Of a stretch of DNA of 8,139 nt, positions 1 through 5,986 are shown one piece after another. A model generated the notes under the pieces. It was given only the letters and a program-made list of their open reading frames with translations. It was not told the origin of the DNA and did no database searches. The position numbers and the translations under genes are program-made. The first letter of the stretch is position 1, and the number at the start of each line of letters is the position of its first letter. The DNA is from Candidatus Izemoplasmatales bacterium (lineage in GTDB: Bacteria; Bacillota_I; Bacilli_A; Izemoplasmatales; Hujiaoplasmataceae), in contig JAQVKB010000037.1 of assembly GCA_028694875.1 (NCBI GenBank), positions 1 to 8,139 on the forward strand. The letters run 5' to 3'.

Positions 1-1728
1 ACCATTCAGGCGGGTGAACGGAGCATCTCAGGGGACCAGTTGATGATTACTGCACAAGATGGCACGACCCAAACAGTGAGTGCCATCCAACTTTCCTCGA
101 CAGAGGTGCGTGCATTTTATCAACCTTTCATTCATCCGCTTACCATTCTTGTATTATTGCTATTTGCGCGATTCTTCCTTCAAATCTTATTTACCTATAT
201 CCAACGAATCACGACATCGATGATCAACGTCAATATTGTTCGTGACGCCAGAAAAGACGCGATTCGCAGTCTTCAACGGATGCCAATGACGTATTTTGAA
301 AGTGAACCCGCGGGAAAGATTGCCAATCGAATTATCTCTGACGTTAACGGGATGATGAATCTTTTCTCGACGATCATGAACTTGCTGGTGAATGCTTCCC
401 TCGCGGTTGTATTTGCCTATATCGGTATGTTCTACCTCGATGTGAAACTCGCTTTACTTACCTTTATCGCATTTCCAATTATCTATATCTGGCTACGCTT
501 CTTCGTCAAGAGATTGAATGCAATTGCGGAACGCGTGAATGAGCAAAACTCGCTCATTACCGCGAACCTCAATGAAATCATCAATGGCGTTGGTATTCTT
601 CAAATCTTCAACTTCAAAAAACAAACCGAAGATAAGTTCAACGAATTGTCCGCGGATTTCATGAAAGAAAAGATCACCGAGGTCAAATTGCATCTTTCCT
701 TGGGTTGGAACATGATTCGTTTGATTGGCGGTTTGGTCAGTGCGGCGATTGTCTTCTATTTTGGCAATGGTTCTCTGACGATTTCGGGATTCGTAGTGAC
801 GGCGGGTTTGATTTATGCTTACAACGACTACCTTTCTCGGCTCATTGAACCGGTTGGTACCTTGTTCCGAGAAATTGGGAACTTGCAACATGCGATGGTG
901 CGTACCGAACGTATTTTCAAAATCATCGATGGTGAGCAAGAAGATGACTCGATTACGGAACTTGCGAGGTTTCATGGTCAAATCTCCTTCGATAATGTCT
1001 GGTTCTCGTATGTGGAAGGACACCCCGTACTCAAAGGAGTATCCTTACAAGTTCAACCTGGAGAATTTATCGGTTTAGTAGGTCATACGGGGTCTGGCAA
1101 ATCCTCGCTCATGAATTTGTTACTACGCTTTTACGATATGAAGGATTCCGATATGGGGCAAATTTCCATTGATGGCGTTCCAATTACCACGCATCCCAAA
1201 CGATCCTACCGCCAGCACGTGGGCATCGTGTTGCAAGATCCTGTTCTCTTCAAAGGAACAATCGCGGATAATGTTCGGTTTGGAATGGAAAACGTCAGCG
1301 ATGAAGACGTCGAACGCGTCATCCGAGAAATCGGTGGCGGTCGAATCCTCGATAAACTCGAGCATGGTATTTATGAAAATGTGGTCCGTGGTGGTGGAAA
1401 CTTCTCTGTCGGTGAAAAGCAGATTATTTCATTCGCCAGAGCAGTGGTCCATAACCCCGAAATCCTCATTATGGACGAAGCAACGGCCAACATCGACACG
1501 GAAACCGAACAGATGATTCAATCCGCTTTGGCGAAAGTCCGCGTGGGCCGAACGATGATTGTCATTGCGCATCGTCTCTCCACCATTAAGAACGCGGATA
1601 AAATTGTCGTCTTAGAAGCAGGAATCAAAGTCGAAGAAGGTCGACATGAAGATTTGCTAGCCAAAAATGGTACGTATGCGAATATCTATCGTTCTCAAGT
1701 CAAAACAACACAAGAGTCTCTTTCGTAA
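1..1728 (+). CDS. ABC exporter half-transporter (membrane domain plus ATPase), BmrD/YheH/LmrD-like, 5' end missing
   Basis: This is one half of an ATP-driven exporter in the cytoplasmic membrane, probably a multidrug or lipid/peptide efflux pump. The frame is open from base 1, so the start lies before the window; 575 residues are visible. Residues are numbered from base 1. Residues 1-40 are polar and probably extracellular, and residues 46-67 look like the second membrane helix, so TM1 is missing. Further helices follow to about residue 285. The nucleotide-binding domain has Walker A GHTGSGKSS (361-369), Q-loop Gln412, signature FSVGEKQ (468-474), Walker B with Asp492 and catalytic Glu493, D-loop NIDTETE and switch His524. 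FSVG-type signatures and ATANIDTETE are typical of the BmrD/YheH/LmrD branch of heterodimeric exporters. I infer that this is the catalytically competent subunit, whose partner (often with a degenerate Walker B Glu) should be encoded just upstream. The substrate cannot be read from the sequence. Confidence 0.93.
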   Translation, partial: TIQAGERSISGDQLMITAQDGTTQTVSAIQLSSTEVRAFYQPFIHPLTILVLLLFARFFLQILFTYIQRITTSMINVNIVRDARKDAIRSLQRMPMTYFESEPAGKIANRIISDVNGMMNLFSTIMNLLVNASLAVVFAYIGMFYLDVKLALLTFIAFPIIYIWLRFFVKRLNAIAERVNEQNSLITANLNEIINGVGILQIFNFKKQTEDKFNELSADFMKEKITEVKLHLSLGWNMIRLIGGLVSAAIVFYFGNGSLTISGFVVTAGLIYAYNDYLSRLIEPVGTLFREIGNLQHAMVRTERIFKIIDGEQEDDSITELARFHGQISFDNVWFSYVEGHPVLKGVSLQVQPGEFIGLVGHTGSGKSSLMNLLLRFYDMKDSDMGQISIDGVPITTHPKRSYRQHVGIVLQDPVLFKGTIADNVRFGMENVSDEDVERVIREIGGGRILDKLEHGIYENVVRGGGNFSVGEKQIISFARAVVHNPEILIMDEATANIDTETEQMIQSALAKVRVGRTMIVIAHRLSTIKNADKIVVLEAGIKVEEGRHEDLLAKNGTYANIYRSQVKTTQESLS

Positions 1729-1743
1729 GAGACTTTTCTTTTT
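1715..1743 (+). terminator. Intrinsic terminator overlapping the exporter stop codon
   Basis: The arms AGTCTCTT (1715-1722) and AAGAGACT (1727-1734) pair perfectly around a TCGT loop, and a T-rich run follows to 1743. The TAA stop (1726-1728) sits in the loop and 3' arm, so the end of the gene is built into the hairpin. It separates the exporter from the EF-G-like gene. Confidence 0.85.
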
Positions 1744-1765
1744 GGCAAATTGGGAACTTTTATTC

Positions 1766-1795
1766 TTTTCATTACAATTATGATTATGATATAAT
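1766..1795 (+). promoter_or_regulatory. Promoter of the EF-G-like gene (extended -10)
   Basis: A perfect TATAAT (1790-1795) is preceded by TG at 1787-1788, giving the extended -10 form TGATATAAT. A weak -35 TTTTCA (1766-1771, 4 of 6 matches to TTGACA) lies 18 bp upstream. Transcription should start near 1802, giving a leader of about 38 nt. Confidence 0.8.
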
Positions 1796-1804
1796 GTAGT
1801 AGAC

Positions 1805-1818
1805 TGTAAGCGTTTTAT
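1805..1818 (+). promoter_or_regulatory. Operator-like element (cre/LacI-family type) in the EF-G-like gene leader
   Basis: TGTAAGCGTTTTAT matches 9 of the 11 defined positions of the CcpA cre consensus TGWAANCGNTNWCA, failing only at the last two. It contains AAGCGTTT, the AAnCGnTT core common to LacI-family operators. It lies about +4 to +17 from the inferred start site, a position that would suit repression. Related elements are at 4576-4589 and 5943-5956. Binding by any regulator is inference. Confidence 0.4.
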
Positions 1819-1839
1819 ACGAGAGGAGTAACTTTTTTT

Positions 1840-3918
1840 ATGAAAGAATACACAGCCGAATCAATCAAGAATGTCATCTTACTCGGCCATCTCGGAAGCG
1901 GTAAAACATCGCTCGCCGAGTCGCTCGCCGCAACGGCAGGAGCGATCGAGAAGAAGGGCGAAGTCGAAAAGAAAAGCACGGTATCCGACTTTACGCCTGA
2001 AGAACAAGCGAAGTTGTCGTCACTCTCCACGAGTGTGCTTCCGCTCGAATTCAAGAACTGGAAAGTCAACATTTTAGACGCGCCTGGCGCCGATGAAATG
2101 ATTGGTGACATCACCTATGCGTTGAAAGCAGCTTCCGCCGCGGTGCTTGTCCTCGATGCGACCAAAGGAATCGAAGTTGGCGCGGAGAAAATGTGGAAAG
2201 AAATCCGAGCACGGAATCTTCCAGCGATTATCTTTGTCAACAAGATGGACAAAGAAAATGTCAAGTTTGACAATGTCCTTCAACAAATCAAAGACCGTTT
2301 GGGAAAACAAGCCGTTCCATTCTGCTTGCCCATCGGAAAATCCGATGAATTCTCTGGATTTGCGGACATCATCGAACTCAAAGCCCGTATTTATGACGGC
2401 AATGCTTGCATCGATGGGGATATTTATCCTGACAAGATGGATCGCGTCTTAGAACTTCGTCAAGAACTCATCGAAACCGTCGCCGGTTCCGATGAAGAAT
2501 TGCTTGAAAAGTATTTTGGTGGCGAAGAATTGACCATGGAAGAAATCAAACGCGGTCTTCACCTTTCCGTGAAGAACGGGGAAGCGATTCCTGTCATGGT
2601 AGGTTCCGCAACCAAAGATGTAGGACCACTGACTTTGCTTCATATGATTCGCGAGTATTTCCCAGCGCAATCCGAAATTGCGCCAGAACAACCCACGAAA
2701 GTGGATAGCGATGAAGTATGCAAGAAGACGTATTCCGACAATGAACCATTCTCCGCGTATATCTTCAAAACCTTGATTGACCCGTTTGTGGGTACAATCA
2801 ATATCATGAAGATTATTTCGGGTACCTTGAAAAAGGATCAAGAAGTTTACCTTTCTTCGATCAAAGACACCGTCAAAGTCAACCAATTGTTCCTGTTGAT
2901 GGGAAAACATCAAATCCCCGTTGAAACTGTTCATGCGGGTGATATTTGCGCAGTTGCCAAACTCGAAGGCGGTGCGACCGGTGTTTCTCTTTCTGAAAAG
3001 AAGAACGCGGTGGTGTTCCCAGCCGCGACGCCACCATCACCCACGATGTATCTTGCGGTTCATCCAAAGAACAAAGCGGATGAAGACAAAATGTCCAATG
3101 CGCTTTCCAAACTTCATTTGGAAGACCCAACATTTGAAATCAGACGTAACAAAGAAACCAGCCAATTGTTGCTAGGCGGACAAGGAAGCATTCATTTAGG
3201 ATATGTCATCGACAAGATGAAAAACATGTTCAAAGTGGATCTCGAATCCGATGAGCAACAAATCGTCTATCGCGAAACTATCAAAGCCACCGCGACCGCG
3301 GATGGTCGTTATATCAAACAATCCGGTGGTTCTGGTTACTACGGTGTTGTTGTGATGCGTTTTGAACCGATTCATGACAAAGATTATGAATTCACCGAAG
3401 AAGTCTTTGGTGGCGCTGTGCCGAGAAACTATTTCCCTGCGGTTGACAAAGGCCTCCAAGAAACTTTAGAACACGGTACGTTGGCAGGATTCCCTGTGAT
3501 TGGTGTTCGTGGCGTATTGACTGATGGAAAATACCATCCAGTCGATTCTAATGAACTTGCGTTTAAGATGGCTGCTTCGTTGGCATTCAAAGAAGCATGC
3601 AAAACCGCGAAACCCACGATTCTCGAACCGATTCATAAAATCGTTGTCACGGTCAAAGACGAATACATGGGCGATGTGCTTGGTGATGTAAACAAACGTC
3701 GCGGACGCGTCATGGGTATGGAACCAGCAGAAGATGGTTATCAAAAGATCGTCGCCGAAGTTCCGGAAGCTGAAATTACGAAATATACCATCGACCTCAA
3801 AGCGATGACTCAAGGAAGCGGTACGTTCACGCGTGAATTCTTGCGCTATGAAGAAGTTCCTGGAAACTTGATTCCAAAAATCATCGAAGAACATAAACAA
3901 AGAGAAGAAAACAAGTAA
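1840..3918 (+). CDS. Elongation factor G-like translational GTPase (EF-G paralogue)
   Basis: This 692-residue protein has full EF-G length and should act on the ribosome as a GTPase. G1 is GHLGSGKTS (16-24), G3 is DAPG (80-83), G4 is NKMD (134-137) and G5 is in GSATKDVG. The domain IV segment has KQSGGSGYYG (493-502), and domain V begins near EPIHKIVV (596-603). The G1 form and the opening residues fit the EF-G-like/EF-G2 paralogue group and not the str-operon fusA (GHIDAGKTT) or Tet(M)-type proteins. Two oddities stand out. Switch I, normally RGITI or RGISIST, reads KLSSLST (58-64). The residue after DxPG, which is the catalytic His in EF-G, is Ala84. GTP hydrolysis may therefore be slow or use another mechanism. 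The gene stands alone with its own promoter and terminator. The start is supported by AGAGGAG (1822-1828), 11 bases upstream, with a T7 run between. A canonical fusA is expected elsewhere. Confidence 0.9.
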   Translation: MKEYTAESIKNVILLGHLGSGKTSLAESLAATAGAIEKKGEVEKKSTVSDFTPEEQAKLSSLSTSVLPLEFKNWKVNILDAPGADEMIGDITYALKAASAAVLVLDATKGIEVGAEKMWKEIRARNLPAIIFVNKMDKENVKFDNVLQQIKDRLGKQAVPFCLPIGKSDEFSGFADIIELKARIYDGNACIDGDIYPDKMDRVLELRQELIETVAGSDEELLEKYFGGEELTMEEIKRGLHLSVKNGEAIPVMVGSATKDVGPLTLLHMIREYFPAQSEIAPEQPTKVDSDEVCKKTYSDNEPFSAYIFKTLIDPFVGTINIMKIISGTLKKDQEVYLSSIKDTVKVNQLFLLMGKHQIPVETVHAGDICAVAKLEGGATGVSLSEKKNAVVFPAATPPSPTMYLAVHPKNKADEDKMSNALSKLHLEDPTFEIRRNKETSQLLLGGQGSIHLGYVIDKMKNMFKVDLESDEQQIVYRETIKATATADGRYIKQSGGSGYYGVVVMRFEPIHDKDYEFTEEVFGGAVPRNYFPAVDKGLQETLEHGTLAGFPVIGVRGVLTDGKYHPVDSNELAFKMAASLAFKEACKTAKPTILEPIHKIVVTVKDEYMGDVLGDVNKRRGRVMGMEPAEDGYQKIVAEVPEAEITKYTIDLKAMTQGSGTFTREFLRYEEVPGNLIPKIIEEHKQREENK

Positions 3919-3947
3919 AAAAAGCGGAGAGATTTCTCCGCTTTTTT
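3917..3947 (+). terminator. Intrinsic terminator after the EF-G-like gene
   Basis: GCGGAGA (3924-3930) and TCTCCGC (3935-3941) pair around a GATT loop, followed by six T (3942-3947). An A7 run (3917-3923) precedes the stem, so it could also stop transcription from the other strand. It begins at the stop codon. Confidence 0.93.
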
Positions 3948-3982
3948 CATGCATTATGGCTCTGAAATTGAATCAACTCGTG

Positions 3983-3988
3983 TATGAT
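3983..3988 (+). promoter_or_regulatory. Possible -10 box of the glutathione peroxidase gene
   Basis: TATGAT matches TATAAT at 5 of 6 positions and would give a leader of about 24 nt. No good -35 is seen at the right distance: TTGAAT at 3968-3973 is too close. A promoter is needed here because of the terminator upstream, but this exact site is uncertain. Confidence 0.3.
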
Positions 3989-4006
3989 GAAAGTAACCAC
4001 TTCATC

Positions 4007-4013
4007 AAGGAGG
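4007..4013 (+). promoter_or_regulatory. Ribosome binding site that fixes the peroxidase start
   Basis: AAGGAGG lies 5 bases before ATG 4019. The in-frame ATG at 3956 has no such site and would add 21 residues not expected in this family. Confidence 0.85.
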
Positions 4014-4018
4014 AAACC

Positions 4019-4522
4019 ATGTCTATTTATGATTATACCGTTCAAACGACGGAAGGAACCAATCTTTCATTATCCCAATACAAGGGAAAAGTACTTCTGA
4101 TTGTCAACACCGCAACCCACTGCGGATTCACTCCACAATACGAGGGACTTGAATCTTTATATCAAGAATTTTCAAAAAAGGGATTTGAAATTCTTGATTT
4201 CCCTTGCAATCAATTTATGAATCAAGCGCCAGAGAATAATCAAGATCTGGCCTCATTTTGCCAGATTCGATATCATACAACGTTTCAAACGTTTGCCAAA
4301 CTTCAAGTGAATGGAAAAAATACGCACCCCTTGTATCGATATTTAAAACAGAATGAACCCAAGAAAAAAGGACTTCTTTCGATGTTGAAAGGGAGTCGAA
4401 TCCCATGGAATTTTACCAAGTTTTTGGTGGACAGAAACGGCAGAATCATCGCAAGATTCGCACCAACGGTAACGCCAGAAACAATTCAAAAAGAGATTCA
4501 ATCATTGATTGAGGAACAATGA
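4019..4522 (+). CDS. Glutathione peroxidase family protein (thiol peroxidase, Cys type)
   Basis: A 167-residue cytosolic peroxidase that should reduce hydrogen peroxide or organic/lipid hydroperoxides. The usual tetrad is complete: peroxidatic Cys35 in THCGFTPQY, Gln69, and Trp130-Asn131 in WNFTKFLVD. FPCNQF (61-66) is the second family signature. A further Cys81, 46 residues after Cys35, matches the resolving Cys of thioredoxin-dependent family members, so thioredoxin is a more likely reductant than glutathione (inference). The common FGxQEPG reads FMNQAPE, a variation near the active site; QAP forms are, as I recall, not rare in Firmicutes. Length is normal and no signal peptide is seen. 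The start is set by AAGGAGG 5 bases upstream. It ends in TGA, with no U-tract terminator before the next gene, so some read-through into the binding-protein gene is possible. Confidence 0.92.
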   Translation: MSIYDYTVQTTEGTNLSLSQYKGKVLLIVNTATHCGFTPQYEGLESLYQEFSKKGFEILDFPCNQFMNQAPENNQDLASFCQIRYHTTFQTFAKLQVNGKNTHPLYRYLKQNEPKKKGLLSMLKGSRIPWNFTKFLVDRNGRIIARFAPTVTPETIQKEIQSLIEEQ

Positions 4523-4556
4523 ATCGTTCATATTTGTTACTCAATGAAAATGGCAT

Positions 4557-4580
4557 TTTTTCGCCGATTCGGGCGAAAAA
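4557..4580. repeat. Perfect gapped palindrome next to the binding-protein promoter
   Basis: TTTTTCGCC (4557-4565) and GGCGAAAAA (4572-4580) are exact inverted repeats separated by six bases, ending 3 bp before the -35 box. Neither strand has a T run after the hairpin, so it does not look like a standard terminator. It could be a regulator binding site, an A-tract/UP-like element, or a weak terminator for the peroxidase gene. A smaller palindrome, CCGATTCGG, sits in the middle. Confidence 0.6.
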
Positions 4581-4589
4581 CGCTTTACA
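4576..4589 (-). promoter_or_regulatory. Operator-like element overlapping the binding-protein -35 box
   Basis: Read on the minus strand this is TGTAAAGCGTTTTT. It shares the AAGCGTTT core with the element at 1805-1818 but has one extra A in the left half, so the fit to cre is poor (about 7 of 11). It covers the -35 TTTACA, so binding would block RNA polymerase. Part of the likeness may come from the -35 sequence itself. Confidence 0.3.
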
Positions 4590-4612
4590 AAAAGGCTTTC
4601 AGAAACTATAAT
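4584..4612 (+). promoter_or_regulatory. Strong promoter of the BMP-family binding protein
   Basis: TTTACA (4584-4589) and a perfect TATAAT (4607-4612) are separated by the ideal 17 bp, making this the best sigma-A/sigma-70 type promoter in the window. The inferred start near 4619 leaves a leader of about 26 nt, too short for a riboswitch. Confidence 0.9.
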
Positions 4613-4644
4613 GATGGGTAGAAGTACATATCATAGGAGGGTAT

Positions 4645-5868
4645 ATGAAGAAATTATTTGTTCTTGCTTTTGCAATGATCCTCGCAATGACATTCTCTTT
4701 CGTTGGACAACCAGTTCAAGCCGAAGGCGAAACATATGAAGTTGCGATGATCACCGACTCCGGAACGATCGACGACCGTTCCTTCAACCAAGGCACTTGG
4801 GAAGGCATCGTTGAGTTCTGCGATAACAACAGCTTGACCTACAAGTACTATCAACCTGCTGAAGTTTCCGATGAGGCATATCTTGATGCCATCGACCTCG
4901 CTATCGCGGGCGGCGCTCAAATCGTTGTGACTCCAGGGTTCTTGTTTGAATCCAGTGTTTACACGGCTCAAACAGAAAACCCCGATGTCAAATTCGTTTT
5001 GATCGATGGAACTCCTCACACTCCAGACTATGCGACATTCTTTACAGCGGATAACACATTGAACATTTTGTTCAACGAACATGAATCCGGATTCCTCGCT
5101 GGATATGCGGCTGTCATGGACGGCTACAGAAGCTTAGGTTTCACCGGCGGTATGGCGGTTCCTGCTGTTGTGAAGTTTGGTGTTGGCTTTGTGGCTGGCG
5201 CTTACTATGCAGCGGCTGAACTCGGCGTAACCATCGACCTCGGCGATGACACCTACACCTATTTTGGTGACTTTGGTGCAAGCGACGAGCACAAGAACCT
5301 CGCTTCCAGCTGGTATGTTAGCGGAACCGAAATCATCTTCGCAGCGGCCGGCGGCGCTGGCTCGAGCGTGATGGCAGCTGCGGCTGACAACAGCGCGATG
5401 ATGATTGGTGTTGACGTCGACCAATCCAACCTTTCTGACACTGTTTTGACCTCTGCGATGAAGCTTCTTGCTGTCGCAGTTCAAGATGCACTTCAAGACT
5501 ATCTCGATGACACCTTCGTCGGTGGACAAACCATCACGATGAGTGCGGCAAACAATGGCGTTGGTCTCCCAACTGAATCCTACACCAGCGGCACGGAAAC
5601 CATCGATCCTTGGAGATTCGAAAACTTCACCGTTGCGCAATACAATACCATTCTTGGTAAGTTGCAAGATGGCACTGTTGTTGTTCCTGCGAACTATGCG
5701 GACCTCGTCACGTTCCTTGGTGATGCGACTGGTTACCCACAACAATGCACCATCGAAGGCACAGAATGCCCAGTTGCTGAAACTTCCAATGCTTGGATTT
5801 ATGCAGTTGTTGCAGTTGTCGTAGTTGCGGCTGCCGGCGGCGCATTCTTCTTCTTGAAGAAGAAATAA
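4645..5868 (+). CDS. BMP-family (PnrA/NupN-like) substrate-binding protein with C-terminal membrane anchor
   Basis: This is the extracytoplasmic ligand-binding component of a BMP/Nup-type ABC importer, a family that binds purine nucleosides and related compounds. The 407-residue protein begins with a Sec signal peptide (1-26; Lys2-Lys3, a hydrophobic core, probable cleavage after VQA). Family motifs are TDSGTIDDRSFNQG (37-50), FVLIDG, ESGFLAGYAA, GGMAVPAV, FAAAGGAG, GVDVDQ (255-260) and VLTSAMK. There is no lipobox Cys near the N-terminus, unlike most Gram-positive family members. Instead a helix at 384-404 ends in Lys-Lys-Lys, which should leave the binding domain outside and the tail inside. 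There is no LPXTG. Two Cys (368 and 375) sit just before the helix and could form a disulfide. AGGAGG (4635-4640) precedes the ATG. Its own promoter and terminator, upstream of the ATPase and permease genes, suggest high independent expression. The exact ligand is unknown. Confidence 0.92.
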   Translation: MKKLFVLAFAMILAMTFSFVGQPVQAEGETYEVAMITDSGTIDDRSFNQGTWEGIVEFCDNNSLTYKYYQPAEVSDEAYLDAIDLAIAGGAQIVVTPGFLFESSVYTAQTENPDVKFVLIDGTPHTPDYATFFTADNTLNILFNEHESGFLAGYAAVMDGYRSLGFTGGMAVPAVVKFGVGFVAGAYYAAAELGVTIDLGDDTYTYFGDFGASDEHKNLASSWYVSGTEIIFAAAGGAGSSVMAAAADNSAMMIGVDVDQSNLSDTVLTSAMKLLAVAVQDALQDYLDDTFVGGQTITMSAANNGVGLPTESYTSGTETIDPWRFENFTVAQYNTILGKLQDGTVVVPANYADLVTFLGDATGYPQQCTIEGTECPVAETSNAWIYAVVAVVVVAAAGGAFFFLKKK

Positions 5869-5885
5869 GAATCACTTAATGATTG

Positions 5886-5919
5886 AAGATTGAGCGGAAA
5901 CGCTCAATCTTTTCTTTTT
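5886..5919 (+). terminator. Intrinsic terminator between binding protein and ATPase genes
   Basis: An 11-bp perfect stem, AAGATTGAGCG (5886-5896) with CGCTCAATCTT (5901-5911), is closed by a GAAA tetraloop and followed by a T-rich run to 5919. It should end most binding-protein transcripts and may also protect the 3' end of that mRNA. Confidence 0.94.
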
Positions 5920-5939
5920 CCCAAATACAATTTTGGCTC

Positions 5940-5968
5940 TCGAAATAACGCTTTCACTATGATATAAT
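5940..5968 (+). promoter_or_regulatory. Promoter of the importer ATPase-permease operon (extended -10)
   Basis: A perfect TATAAT (5963-5968) with TG at 5960-5961 gives TGATATAAT, the same extended -10 as at 1787-1795. The -35 TCGAAA (5940-5945) matches 4 of 6 positions at a 17-bp spacing. The start of transcription should be near 5975, which would leave a very short leader before TTG 5987. Confidence 0.8.
5943..5956 (-). promoter_or_regulatory. Operator-like element (cre/LacI-family type) between -35 and -10
   Basis: Read on the minus strand this is TGAAAGCGTTATTT, matching 9 of 11 defined cre positions with a perfect TGAAAGCG half. It overlaps the -35 and the spacer, a repressing position. 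It shares AAGCGTT with the elements at 1805-1818 and 4576-4589. Function is inferred. Confidence 0.4.
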
Positions 5969-5972
5969 TGTC

Positions 5973-5981
5973 AAGAGGTGA
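5973..5981 (+). promoter_or_regulatory. Ribosome binding site that fixes the ATPase start at TTG
   Basis: AAGAGGTGA ends 5 bases before TTG 5987. A GTG at 5978 in the same frame lies inside this site and cannot be its own start. A T7 run fills the gap, as in the EF-G-like gene. Confidence 0.8.
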
Positions 5982-5986
5982 TTTTT

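Noticed and set aside
40..45. TTG 40 or ATG 43 as the exporter start
   Set aside because: The frame is open back to base 1, there is no ribosome binding site before them, and the first membrane helix of the family would be missing.
493..1023. 176-residue open frame on the minus strand
   Set aside because: It is antisense to the exporter membrane domain, with no family features; a shadow frame.
1840..3918. Ribosome-protection tetracycline resistance protein (Tet(M)-like) or BipA/LepA
   Set aside because: The length, the GHLGSGKTS G1 motif and the KQSGG domain IV segment fit EF-G-like proteins; Tet(M)-type proteins are shorter with an AHVDAGKTT-type start.
3466..3954. 162-residue open frame on the minus strand
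   Set aside because: It lies almost entirely antisense to the well-supported EF-G-like gene, has no recognisable domain and no ribosome binding site I could support, and its start falls in the terminator region.
3956..4018. ATG 3956 as the peroxidase start
   Set aside because: It lacks a ribosome binding site, would place the likely promoter inside the gene and adds residues foreign to the family. ATG 4019 has AAGGAGG.
4520..4522. TGA read as Trp (recoded genetic code)
   Set aside because: Trp is encoded by TGG throughout, the peroxidase is complete at TGA, and the ATPase also ends at a TGA overlapping the next start.
4613..4644. Purine riboswitch ahead of the binding-protein gene
   Set aside because: The leader is only about 26 nt, too short for an aptamer, and no conserved purine riboswitch core is visible; the ATPase leader is even shorter.
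5134..5745. 203-residue open frame on the minus strand
   Set aside because: It is antisense to the BMP-family gene, whose motifs are clear. The composition looks like a shadow of codon bias and no family is recognisable.
5978..5986. GTG 5978 as the ATPase start
   Set aside because: It sits within the ribosome binding site AAGAGGTGA and almost at the expected transcription start.
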